From assembly GCF_932526225.1 (NCBI RefSeq), contig NC_064045.1, forward strand, positions 7,324,498 through 7,388,497: a stretch of 64,000 nucleotides of DNA, given 5' to 3'. Of the stretch, positions 15,248 through 26,440 are shown piece by piece; within the stretch, counting starts at the first letter, position 1; each line of letters starts with the position of its first letter. Made by a program: the position numbers and the translations under genes. This DNA is from Nematostella vectensis (Eukaryota > Cnidaria > Anthozoa > Actiniaria > Edwardsiidae). Under the pieces are notes generated by a model. It did no database searches. It saw nothing but the letters and a program-made list of their open reading frames with translations, and was not told the DNA's origin.

Positions 15248-15305
15248 AAAACTATTATGATCATAATAATTCCGATAATGATGATAATGATAATTATATA
15301 ATTAA

Positions 15306-15523
15306 TATTATATTATATTATATTATATTATATTATATTATATTATATTATATTATATTATATTATATTATATTATATTATATTATATTATATTATATTA
15401 TATTATATTATATTATATTATATTATATTATATTATATTATATTATATTATATTATATTATATTATATTATATTATATTATATTATATTATATTATATTA
15501 TATTATATTATATTATATTATAT
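15306..15523. repeat. (TATTA)n pentanucleotide microsatellite, about 218 bp
   Basis: Near-perfect tandem TATTA units, followed by a short (ATC)n run to about 15,534. Confidence 0.97.
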
Positions 15524-15534
15524 CATCATCATCA

Positions 15535-17950
15535 TATTTTGAAATCATCATCATAATAATTATTACTATTTTCCATGAGCCATTCAATGCAATTGAATAA
15601 TAATGTAAATGAAAGATTGTTCCCTCTTTGTTTTCAAGTATTTAAATGAAATACAGCTGATGGAAAGTATGCTATACTTTACTGAAGATCATTATTGATT
15701 AAATCCTCATTATCGATAAACATAAGAAGAATTATGATGTTCTTTATTCAAAGTCGATTATCGGAGCCCAGTTTAAGTGACCGTAGCGCAAAGCACCAAT
15801 TGAAGACCTTTACAGTGTATTTATATCATGCAACGGAACATTATTATCCATCAAGGAAAACAAAGAAACAGTTAACCCACTTCTTTCCTTAGTGGGAGTG
15901 ACAGAGGGAATTCTAAATCTCACCGAACAGCGCCATATGAAGAAAACGCTGTCGTTTTGGGGGTCTGGTACCGAGAAATCTTAGATTCTTTTCCAAAACT
16001 TTCTCCATCGACCAAAGATGGTCACAGTAACTCTTTTTCTCTTCTGATTACAAGTCATAAAGTTTACAAAGCACCTGCGGTACGGTAACCTTAAAAATGA
16101 CAAAAATCATCAGGTTTTTCCAAATGAGGAATATATTAGTTTCCTTTTATGGAAGTGGCAAAAATGACAATTTTTGGCTAAATTTTTTTGATATGTAAAG
16201 CGGCCCCAAATGCGCTCTAAATCGCTTAAACGTGGAAATAATAGACAATTACAAGTACTACATCACGTTGGATTGAATTTATTACATTTATATGGAAGAA
16301 TACTTGCATAAAGTAACAACTTCAATCAGCCGGTCGGTTCAAATTACTCATTGACAGAGCCTGGGCTACCTGTGGTTAACCTACAAGGGAGTTCCAGTTA
16401 TCCGAGTAGATATGACTTAAAATTAGTCTCCAGGGAACTCGAAGTCAGTTCGTATTAGTGGGAAGATCGAGTTATCGAACCCTCGGAGTAGAAATGACTA
16501 AAAATCATTCTCCTAATTGAAGCCTAATTCAGATCATTTTCCAAAATTCGGGAATCGGTGGAAACCTTTTGGGATCCGCTTAATGAATGTTTTTATTTAA
16601 TATATTTTGAACTATTAAACTATCTGGGAAAGAACACAGAATAAATAAGATATTTTTTCTCAAATATGGCATAAAACTTCCCCGACAATTCATTGTATTC
16701 TAGAATTCATTCGCCACAGGATGTAGATTTAATATTAAGATTTTATATTAAATACATATGTCTTAAACTGTCATTTGAAATGTGCAGTACAAGCGTTTTG
16801 AATTTGATACTCATTTATAGCAAAAACTTCCCTTTTCAGGAATGTGAAGGGAAGAACAGAAAACACAACTAAAGGATCCTTTTGTTAAAAATGAAAAGCA
16901 TTTCAAAGTAAAAGTGCTTTACCTTTCGGTTTGTGCCAATGTCCTGGGGTTTTCAGACGACTTAACATCAATTTGCAGTTAGTGCTGCAGCTTTCACTAT
17001 TCGCACAACTCTGGAAGATGTATGAATAGGAGTATCGAACTAATATGTGTCATTGTCCGATAATGTTATTAATTACAATTTCCCACCCCATTCACGCCAT
17101 AACATTTACCGATATAGCCATGCTAATTTATTATTTAAAAAATGACTTTAAAATTACCAATCATAACATACAATCGAATTAGTTATTAGAATAAGAATTA
17201 TAATTTTTCATTTTTAAAAATGTTGCTCGGATACTTAGATACTTTAATTCAAATACCGCGAAACAAGGTCAAAATACTGTGGCTATTTTTATTATCTTGA
17301 CAGCGTAAGGAAAACAACATGATTAACATTCCCTAGGCAGGAAATAATTAGTTCTTTATAATATCACGCCGCTGCCAGAAAAATATGATCGTTTCAGAGA
17401 AATTGCTGTAGTTTATCAGGCATACTAGACGGTTTGGTGTTGATCACGGAAGCGCTAAAGACTTTCGGCGAGGCACTATACACATTTCACAATGAAAATA
17501 AAGGGACAATAATCTACTGTTTTAAAAAAGAAAGCTTCTATTTTGAGCAATAAAAGGAATATTACCGGTCGCTTTTCACGCGAATCTTTGCGCTTTCAAT
17601 TTTACGACTTTCGCTGGGTCGAATCAGAACTTCCTTTAGATCTTTCTACACATCGCGGGGAAATCCCTAAGAGAATTAAAAATAGACATGTCGGATTTTT
17701 TAGGCTTTTCCCTGTCTTCGCCCGCGGATTTTTGTAAACTGTGGAACACGGAAAACACATTGAAATGTAGCAAACAAAGTCTATAGTAGGATATAATTTT
17801 TCCCAAAAATCTGTTGAGGTAATTTCGCAAAAATGTAAAATTCATCTTAATCGAAGCCTAAAGACCTGACAAAACCTCCTCGTTTTCGAGCTCAATTCCA
17901 CAGAAAGATATCATTATCTGTCTTTCAATCACCGTCTTAGAGCAGGCTAA
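15535..17950. other. no recognisable gene
   Basis: No coding similarity recognised. A gagcctgggctacctgtg motif near 16,358 repeats one near 157. Confidence 0.4.
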
Positions 17951-17988
17951 TTGAAGTGGTAAACAACTCTAGACGGTACATGTGATAC

Positions 17989-18420
17989 TCAGGACGTCGA
18001 GACTACGTATGCAAGGGCACCTCCCCGAAACACGTTAAAACGGCATATATGTTCTGATGCCGAAAATAACCATTTTAAAAGTTCCTGGGAAAAAATATAT
18101 ATGTTCCTTTTCCCAGGAGGAACCATTCCTTTTTTTCCCCAGCCAGCAGAAGCAGAAGTGGTTAAGCATTTTAGCACATGAATAATTGCCCCTTTACCTA
18201 TGAGACGAATTTTTCCCCAAGCATCCGCTCCAGCGCCCCCAAAATATTCCCAGCACAACTTGTTCGACTCAACAAATTTGGCAGCAAAACCATTCTGGAC
18301 GACTTTTCCCCAGCAACCGAGGGGTCTAACATCTTTCCAGCCAGCAAAACAACGTGCTGCGGAACGGATATTTTGCGGAACAGATCCGTTTATTGCCCTC
18401 GAGTATGGAGCACGCTCTAG
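17989..18420 (-). other. unrecognised open frame in a GC-richer island
   Basis: On the minus strand one frame stays open from about 18,420 to 17,989 (roughly 140 codons). It has no convincing Met start at the open end. The product is rich in Gly, Ala and Trp (for example KLCWEYFGGAGADAWGKI). A different plus-strand frame (18,200-18,517, 105 codons) is also open across the same DNA, so base composition may explain both. I do not recognise a family. It could be an exon fragment or part of an unclassified repeat. Function unknown. Confidence 0.2.
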
Positions 18421-18519
18421 AGGCAGCGGTCTCTCCGAGCACTCGCCACTACGAAGGCCTTTTCTTTCGGACGATATTTCGCGGCCAAAAATTGATAAAG
18501 CGCTATACTCAAAGTGACC

Positions 18520-20114
18520 GCGGTGCCTAAAGCAAGCTTCTCTTCTAACATAACAGAGCGAACCACAGAGAAAAGATGCCTCTGCTAGCAGGAAAAAGCA
18601 AGCCCGATTGTTTTTTTGAAAAAGCGGGTCATTCCTTATTAACGAATCTTTAAATTCGATGCTTTTTCCATATGATACCTATGAGAGCGCAGCCCCCACG
18701 CCTGACAAACCATCCGCTAGAGCAAGTAACAAGAAAAATTGCCCTGTGTATCATATTTCTGCAACTTGCAATTTTTTAAGTGAAATTGGAAACGTTCGAA
18801 GGACTTTAAGCTCATGATACTGTGTTAAATTGATGCGAGAGAGATTCAATGTGAAAATACCATGTAAAAAAGTCCCAACGTTTTTTTAAAAGCGTTAATC
18901 CCTGAAAGAAAATCCCGAAAGCAAGGACGTTGTTTGGATTTTAATATCGTTTCCAAAAAGGCAACATCGCTTTCCCGAAAGACAAGACCGTTTTCCGGTT
19001 CTTGCACCAGACCAAAGTGTCATGGGGTCATATGAAGTACACCTGTCCGCAAACAAATCATCGTTATGGGGTCATTGTCATTGCACAACTAAGTATAAAG
19101 AACGACAGTTGACTGTCCCTTCAGGCCTTTTCATTTAAAGGGGTAAGGTCAGATAGAGTAATGCGTGTATCACGGTTACTTGGCGATACAATAAAAAGGT
19201 AAATAGACTGGCTAATTTGTAATGTTTCCTTTGGTCTTCTACCAACCAAAATAATCAAAGAATCTTTCCATACACGGGATGGATTTACTGTTTTAGAGAT
19301 TTCTACACTCGATAACAAGAACACATTTTCTATAGATATTTTAACGTTGTCCTTTTCTATAGTAACAAACAATACAAGTGTGTGATTCAGTTCTTTTAAA
19401 GTGTCCTTTTACAGGTAATAAACTTAGCTATCGAACAGGAGTGGCGAATAATCAACCTGAGATTTTCTAGATCGCGATATCAGGGCTTTTGAAATCTGAG
19501 ATCGATTTTCTATTGCAATCTGAGATCAGAAAATAACAATTGGAGACCGAGATTTCCATTACAAAATGCTGCTTTTAGGGAAAAAAGGCGGGCCACTTAT
19601 CAAATAAAAAATCTCATCAAGGAAAATGTTTTATAATTGTAGTTAATTGTAAGTGAACTTCGAGAATAAAAACTTTGAATTTTTACGGACCATCGCCACC
19701 CTTAGAAGTATAAATGGTCTTACCGTTCAAACATATTGCCCTTTCTTCTCTTTGAATTGAAGAAGAACACAATTGAGAGATACTCAAACTTTTACAAATC
19801 ATTCCCCAGTTGTCTCCCAACAGTCGGTTTTATTAAAAGGCAGTTTGTTTTACATTATTCAACACTCTCCTATACTCTTATTTGGTATTCATTTCTTGTA
19901 ACCTTAACGCAAAAAGAGATGGTTCGGTTAGCAAAATGGATGGCCAGCTCTACACTGCAAGATATCTCTATTGTCTTTAAGGAAATAGTCAGCTCATCTC
20001 TGCAAGATACGTATTGTTTGTAAGGAAATGGGGTTTACGCAGAAATCATAGCCTCTTTCACATAAATTGCGTTCTGTACGCTGATGTGTTTTGTTATGCG
20101 AATGTGCACCGCGT
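18520..20114. other. no recognisable gene
   Basis: Only short open frames without family resemblance. Nothing else is supported before the TTAA site of the next element. Confidence 0.4.
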
Positions 20115-20118
20115 TTAA

Positions 20119-21109
20119 GTGAACCAGTCCCTTAGATTCAACTGAGGAGTTCCAAATAAGAAATTTCGAAATCGCTCAAAATTGGTTTAAAGTTAGCCCC
20201 TGGTTCTCTTATCATGGTTAAAAAGTTTGAGTTACATACAATAAATATTTTTCGAGAAATTCCGAATTTACGATTTTGCCTATAAAATCGCCGATTTGGG
20301 GGCATTTTTCACCTTTCGTACAAAATCGCAAAATATTCTTTAAATATACGCGGATTTAAAAATAGCGATACAGATCCTTAGAAAGGAGTTGATAAGGTAT
20401 AAATCGAGTGGTTTCTTTACTTTTTCCGGCAAAAAAAAGTATATTTTATTGCTGTCTAAACATGTCCATAAAAAATATCGACTTGAATAATAGCTTAAAT
20501 TAGGGGCTTATAAAACCGATGGTACATGGATTTTCGCAGAAATTTTGCACTTTGAGCAAACATTGGTGTTATTTCTTTCGATTCAGCAAATTAAAAATTG
20601 GGGGAATCAAATTCCCGAATTATAATGAAGCCGAACGCAACCCCATGTCGAGCTCAAATAACACGCGATTTTCTTGACAGCCGTCTTTATTAGATACACA
20701 TACCTGTTTGTACAGGAGAAAAATCACAGAAAATAAACTCTACCCTTGCTGTATACTAATCTCAGATGCGGTATAATTGTCTTGGTTCATCCTTGGAAGT
20801 TACTGGAAGTCAATAAAGACATTACAATGAAAAATATTTGCTATTTTGTACAGACTTCAGTTCAGAACGCCTGCCGGAATGGCAAACTTTGAAGGATTTG
20901 TTTGGGTTTTAAAGTTTCTTTACGCTCAATTGAAGTAAAAGGTATTCAAGCACGTCAGTTCTTACCTTCTGCCAAGAGGTTTCTAGGGAAAAAGCCGATT
21001 TGTAAGATTAATTTCAATGCAAAGGTCAAGTACTACAACACGAGTCTGGTTTCAGATGACAACAACTGATCAGCGGTCTGCCAGATGAAAATGCGTGACT
21101 TTCCACAGG
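20119..21109 (+). repeat. left long terminal inverted repeat
   Basis: 991-bp arm, inverted relative to 22,794-23,779. It contains a block around 20,270-20,310 where aaaatcgc-type words recur in both orientations. No credible protein. Confidence 0.88.
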
Positions 21110-21821
21110 TATCCTAATCCCGATAAGAACATACCGTTTTGAGTCCTAGTCTTTCTTTATTAGAAAATCATATTTTAAAAAAGGCGATATCATGTCTTGT
21201 TTGTCTATTTTAAAAACATCTGATGATTTGGTAAAGAACTTAGGCGTAAGAGTAAAAATTGTATACGTTACGTTTATCTGCATATTAGTTGTGTGCGCAT
21301 GAGCACTGCTTGATTACTGCAGAAATTTTTATCAATAATGGGAGCGGGTCTTTGTAAAATGAAGACAGGACCTAAGCGGACCAGACCTCGGCGGACCGGG
21401 TTATTTTTATTTTATTTTTTTTAATACACAAACATATGTGAAGAAACCGTTTAGCTACTTAGTAATCCACACCACCCTATTTACCATCTTCCATAAGTCG
21501 CCCCTTACTCAATTACTATTTTTACCTTTTGTTAGTTAATCATCAATGAACTTTGTACATATACTAGCTGTAACATGCCATTGTAACTCATTTATAACCT
21601 GAAGCTGAAGAAGGCAGGTATTGGCCAGCCGAAATATCGTTCTAAAAAACATAAATCTGCGTTGTTGTCGACTTTTTCTTTTAAAGGTTTTACCTTTTGC
21701 GTGGGAGTCCCTAGGGTAAATGTGCCGTTGTTGCTGGTCGCCGAGGGGACGGAGTTTGTTTTTCATTACGGACTTGCTCCAGGTGACTGAAGTAGTTTGA
21801 AAAATCGGTAGCTGGAAAATC

Positions 21822-22060
21822 GGCGACTACCGTGAGAATAGTGACTTTAAATGGGCTGCTTCGCTACTTTGTAGCAAGAGAAAACAAATATCACTCTGTC
21901 CAACCACTGATGAGCTGTCAGTTAACTCAATGTAAACTGTTGATTGCCGTTAGAATAGTAACCCTCTATGGGCTACTTCCCTTCTGCACAAGCACAATCG
22001 TAGATTGCCGTGAGAACATTAACTCGTTATTGGCTACTTTGCTTGATATAACAAGAACAA
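21822..22060. repeat. degenerate tandem repeat inside the long-TIR element
   Basis: Three loosely related units each contain a ccgtgagaat/ccgttagaat block followed by ggctacttc/ggctgcttc. They lie in the middle of the 3.66-kb element and have no coding sense. Confidence 0.5.
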
Positions 22061-22320
22061 CAACTGTGTAATGCCAACAAGACTGCCTGGAAAAGGGTTA
22101 CAAAATCAGTTGGAGCTTGCGACAGATTGAATGAACATGTCTATGATTCCGATACAGACGACGATCTACTCCCCGTGTTTGAGGGGTAAAATAATACTTT
22201 CGCTAAACGAAAGATATAATGCTGATTGACATTGTTTTAATGCGAGGGATGTTTTAGCCTGTGAGCTAGTCTGTACTTTTGCGCAAAGTCCGTAATGAAA
22301 AATCAATCTCCGTCGCATAT

Positions 22321-22503
22321 CCCCCCCCCCCCCCCCCCCCCCCCCACATACACACACACACACAAACATCGGAAAAAACATAAACTAATATAAGGAAAGC
22401 GCAGAGGTGCGCGATAAATAAGTCGAGTCTACGAAACGGGAAGTTGAGTTGAAATAGGGACTTCCCAAAATATGCTCCGGGGGGGGGGGGGGGGGGGGGG
22501 GGG
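22321..22503. repeat. poly-C / (CA)n and poly-G tracts facing each other
   Basis: A run of about 26 C is followed by CA repeats, and about 130 bases later there is a run of about 23 G. These could base-pair with each other. Pro- and Gly-rich frames across them are artefacts. Confidence 0.9.
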
Positions 22504-22793
22504 ATGGGGGATGCAGGGTGTGCGCCCACAGCGGCCGAGGGTCCACTTTCGGTTCCCAATTGACGTGCTATTTGTAGACAAAACTATAAAGCATAAGCTA
22601 GATAACCCTGGTACGTAGCCAAATCCGACAATAAAAGTCCCGTGAAGATACTGCAAAGGCATAAAAAAATCCCTCTTTGTTCTTTCGGGGGTAGTCAGAT
22701 TTCTATTAGAGAACTCATTTCACTCGTCGTCGCCTTACTCGTCCCCTCTCAGAAAAGCCGAATTCCGAGCTACGGACAGCTACGGACGGGTTT

Positions 22794-23779
22794 CCTTTGC
22801 AAATTCATGCATTCTCATCTGGTAGACCGCTGATCAGTTGTCATCTGAAACCAGACTCGTGTTCAAGTACTTGACCTTTCATTGAAATTAATCTTACAAA
22901 TCGGCTTTTCTCCCAGAAACCTCTTAGCAGAGGGTAAGAACTGACGTGTTTGAATATCTTTTACTTCAATTGAGCGTAAAGAAACTTTAAAACCCAAACA
23001 AATCCTTCAAAGTTTGCCATTCCGGCAGGTGTTCTGAACTGAAGTCTGTACAAAATAGCAAATATTTTTCATTGTAATGTCTTTATTGACTTCCAGTAAC
23101 TTCCAAGGATGAACCAAGACAATTATACAGCATCTGAGATTAGTATACAGTAAGGGTAGAGTTTATTATCTGTGGTTTGTCTCCTGTACAAACAGGTATG
23201 TGTATCTAATAAAGACGGCTGTCAAGAAAATCGCGTGTTATTTGAGCCCGACATGGGGTTGCGTTCGGCTTTATTATAATTCGGGAATTTGATTCCCCCA
23301 ATTTTTTATTTGCTGAACCGAAAGAAATAACACCAATGTTTGCTTAAAGTGCAAAATCTCTGCGAAAATCCATGTACCATCGGTTTTATAAGCCCCAAAT
23401 TTAAGCTATTATTCAAGTCGACATTTTTTATTGACATGTTTAGACAGCAATAAAATATACTTTTTTTTCCGGAAAAAGTAAAGAAACCACTCGATTTATA
23501 CCTTATCAACTCCTTTCTAAGGATCTGTATCGCTATTTTTAATTCCGCGTATATTCAAAGAATATTTTGCGATTTTGTACGAAAGGTGAAAAATGCCCCC
23601 AAATCGGCGATTTTATAGGCAAAATCGTAAATTCGGAATTTCTCGAAAAATATTTATTGTATGTAACTCAAACTTTTTAAACATGATAAGAGAACCAGGG
23701 GCTAACTTTAAACCAATTTTGAGCGATTTTGAAATTTCTTATTTGGAACTCCTCAGTTGAATCTAAGGGACTGGTGCAC
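22794..23779 (-). repeat. right long terminal inverted repeat
   Basis: 986-bp arm, reverse complement of 20,119-21,109. A 67-codon minus-strand frame (23,306-23,509) survives here, but its counterpart in the left arm is interrupted, so coding is unlikely. Confidence 0.88.
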
Positions 23780-23780
23780 T

Positions 23781-23903
23781 TAAGGCAAAGGATGCGATGT
23801 GAGATCATTATCCCCTGTGGATGATTCTTGCTTCATGCACCGCGTTTAAGGCAAAGGATCCGATGTGAAATAATTATCCCCTGTGGATGATTCCTTGCTT
23901 AAA
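23781..23903 (+). repeat. two tandem copies of a 66-bp unit flanking the long-TIR element
   Basis: The block taaggcaaaggat(g/c)cgatgtga through ccctgtggatgattc occurs at 23,781 and again at 23,847. The second copy is preceded by tgcaccgcgttt, the same bases that precede the element's left TTAA at 20,115. This shows the unoccupied form of the target. Confidence 0.85.
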
Positions 23904-24006
23904 CTTAAAGATAATGTTTAATGGTTTTAGTCAAAATGCTACCATAAAAAAAGACGAAGGCTTCGGAACACAGTTTAGAAGAAGTTTATCACGTGGGCAT
24001 ACATCT

Positions 24007-24271
24007 CGCCCCATGACAGGTAATCCAGAATCCGGAATCCATGAAAAAATGAGATATGGGATCCGGAATCCATGAAAAAATGAGATATGGAATCCGGAAT
24101 CCATGAAAAAAATGAGATATGGGATCCGGAATCCATGAAAAAATGAGATATGGAATCCGGAATCCATGCTGCTGGAATCCGGAATCCACGAGAAAAAACC
24201 CACATGGAATCCGGAATCCACACACTAGGATCCGGAATCCAGAACCCTATTGGAGAACCTGTCATGGGGCG
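24007..24271. mobile_element. hAT-like MITE with an internal 34-bp minisatellite
   Basis: The left terminus cgccccatgacaggt (24,007-24,021) is exactly inverted at 24,257-24,271. Both ends are bordered by an identical 8-bp direct repeat, atacatct (23,999-24,006 and 24,272-24,279). An 8-bp duplication is characteristic of hAT-type transposition. The interior is a tandem array whose unit contains atccggaatccatgaaaaaa. Frames reading GIRNP or WIPDS arise from the repeat. Confidence 0.85.
24028..24240. repeat. 34-bp-type minisatellite (ggaatccatg units)
   Basis: About six to eight imperfect units of the word ggaatcc plus a variable catgaaaaaatgagatatgg spacer fill the interior of the small inverted-repeat element. 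Confidence 0.9.
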
Positions 24272-24279
24272 ATACATCT

Positions 24280-24976
24280 CTCAAATACCCCCAGCACCGA
24301 AAAGCCATTTAATATGCCGACGGGGCTACCTATGGTTAAATATGTAATGCTCACCGAACTGCTGTTCGCAGTTTTCTAGCTAATTGCTAGAAAGTTAAAA
24401 TCCCATTTAATTAATTCAAGATACACACTTATATATAAGAACGTCCAATCTCAAGCTGTGACTGGGCCGTTCTTATCTTTGGAAGGCTGAAAATGTTTGA
24501 TGAGCCTAGTAAAAAACACATATGTTGAAGTATAACATTTTATTAATTTTGAATTGCCACCAATTAGCCGATTCTAGTAACTTACGAGTGTTCTTAAATT
24601 TCAGTGTGTATAGAAATATTAAACCCAATGAAGTATTAGAAGAGAATTACACAAATAATCAGTAACAATGATATTAATAATTATTTATCCAATCTATTCA
24701 TTGACTCTGGAAATTATAATTTGCTTATCGGGAACCCGTACACAACCGGGACGCTACTGCTAGCTTTGAGAAACGATCTTCCTCGCCCGGAAAAGTATCC
24801 CGAAAACTCTCCCGGTACCCTGACGGACCCGGTAATTACCGGGAGTTTTGAGAAACGACCCCCTGGAGGCTGGAGGCTACCTCTGCTGTGTAAAGCTGCA
24901 GGACGAGATTCTGATCTTGCGCGGAGATTGGAAACTACGACCATAATTCCCTGCGGCTTTTTCTCCGATTTCCAAG
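24280..24976. other. upstream region of SRP68
   Basis: No TATA-like box is placed convincingly. From about 24,730 to 24,960 the sequence is richer in GC than its surroundings. It contains two copies of a tttgagaaacga block (near 24,764 and 24,847), probably from an old transposon. The SRP68 promoter should lie in or near this segment, but I cannot point to specific elements. Confidence 0.35.
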
Positions 24977-26409
24977 ATGGCGCCCGCCGAAGAAAAGAGC
25001 GAACACATGGTTGTAGAAAACTCTGAAATTCCAAACGAAAATGCTACAGGGGATCCAAACCAACCAAGCGTTATTACTTTAGAAAGTATCCTTACAATAT
25101 GCCGTTATTTATATTTATGCTTTTCCAATATTTTCTTTAAAAATCTGGTATGATAGCCGGCTGTTCCGATAGTCTGTTTTCCGTGCCTCAAAACCTTCAC
25201 AAACCTCAGCTAAAACTGCTTTATATCGCATTGTTTTATATCTAGGTTTTGTCCTCCTGTTTGAAACCTTAAAAATCATGTGAAGCTTTCTTTCCAGGGG
25301 GTATTATGTCCCCAAGTTCCTTTCACTGTTTTTTTTTTCTCCGTTGGAACAGCTGATCGTATAAGGACACGTCACTTTCAAAGCCAAATCTTTTCCTCTT
25401 CCTAGATTTGGAATCTTAACTATAAAAAGAGTTATTATTATTAGTTTTTTAGAATGATTTGAGATGGTTTCTTACTCAACAACTCACAAACTCTGCATGG
25501 ATACAGTTTTGATTACACTATTTTAGTCTAATATTCCATTCCACGTCTTCCGTGTCTTTTGTTCAAATGCCGTATTTTTTAATTGCGGTGATCATTTTGT
25601 GGTGATTCTAACTCACCACTGATTGTACCAGTGATGTCTAATGCATTGCGCAATTTTTTTTCATAAGCACTGAATAAGTTGCTTTTTGTTTCTAAATGCC
25701 TAAGCGCGCGCTAGTTTGCCACCCAAACAGTCACATGATCTCTTAGCGCAAGTCTCCTATTGATACACCCCACTTGTAGTGAACATATCTATCTACAGGA
25801 TTGCCTGACTTACCACTGGATGCTTTCTTGGCTAAATGAGCTTACAGTATCTGTAGAAATTCTCTTTAACTTGTGGTAGTTTTACCTGTGATTAAAGAAA
25901 ATCAGTCACAGCATGGATTGCGGCATGGAGATTATCAGCGATACAGGTGAAATATGAGATGAAGTACTGTATTAACATTGTGAGACATGATCAAATGTGC
26001 TTGACATGTAGCTGACTTTTTTACAATCCTTGCCTCTAAGATGTAAGCCAGATGACTACTCTGTATTCACTCATCAAGTATTTTTTATCCATGTTTTAAT
26101 CATACACAGGCAATATTGTGCTAGAAGGCTAAGGCGACTTTACAAGACCCTTCATTTCCAACATGGCTCAAGACATGCTTTTAAACCAAAGAAACTCACC
26201 AAAGAACTGGTCAAAGATGTCAAGTAGGTTTATTGACTTACAGTAGTATGGCAAGACACCTTTAGACCTTCCCTCAGTTTGCAACACAAGTGAAGAACAA
26301 TGTACAAAGTCCTCTCATTTTTTCTGTTTATATATGGGCCCAAGCTTATGAAATACTTAACAGATCCTAATGGCAAATTAAATCTTAGATATAGGGGTTT
26401 CCTTTGTGT

Positions 26410-26440
<31 letters not shown>

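Larger units (their letters stand above)
20119..23779. mobile_element. 3.66-kb transposon with about 1-kb terminal inverted repeats and TTAA target duplication
   Basis: The left arm (20,119-21,109) and right arm (22,794-23,779) are inverted copies of one another with occasional substitutions and small indels. Both outer ends read gtg(a/c)accagtccctta and both are flanked by TTAA (20,115-20,118 and 23,780-23,783). The 1.7-kb middle (21,110-22,793) contains no transposase I can recognise. It does hold a smaller inverted pair (21,749-21,776 against 22,287-22,314) and facing poly-C and poly-G tracts (22,321-22,346 and 22,481-22,503). It is therefore probably non-autonomous. TTAA is typical of piggyBac-type targets, but arms this long are unusual, so I leave the family open. 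Confidence 0.85.

Noticed and set aside
22266-22662. Pro- and Gly-rich frames
   Set aside because: Created by poly-C and poly-G tracts inside a mobile element.
24007-24271. CRISPR-like array
   Set aside because: Units are contiguous tandem repeats without unique spacers, in a eukaryotic genome.
23931-24277. Repeat protein with FHGFRIP or GIRNP units
   Set aside because: Open frames on both strands come from the 34-bp minisatellite inside a MITE.
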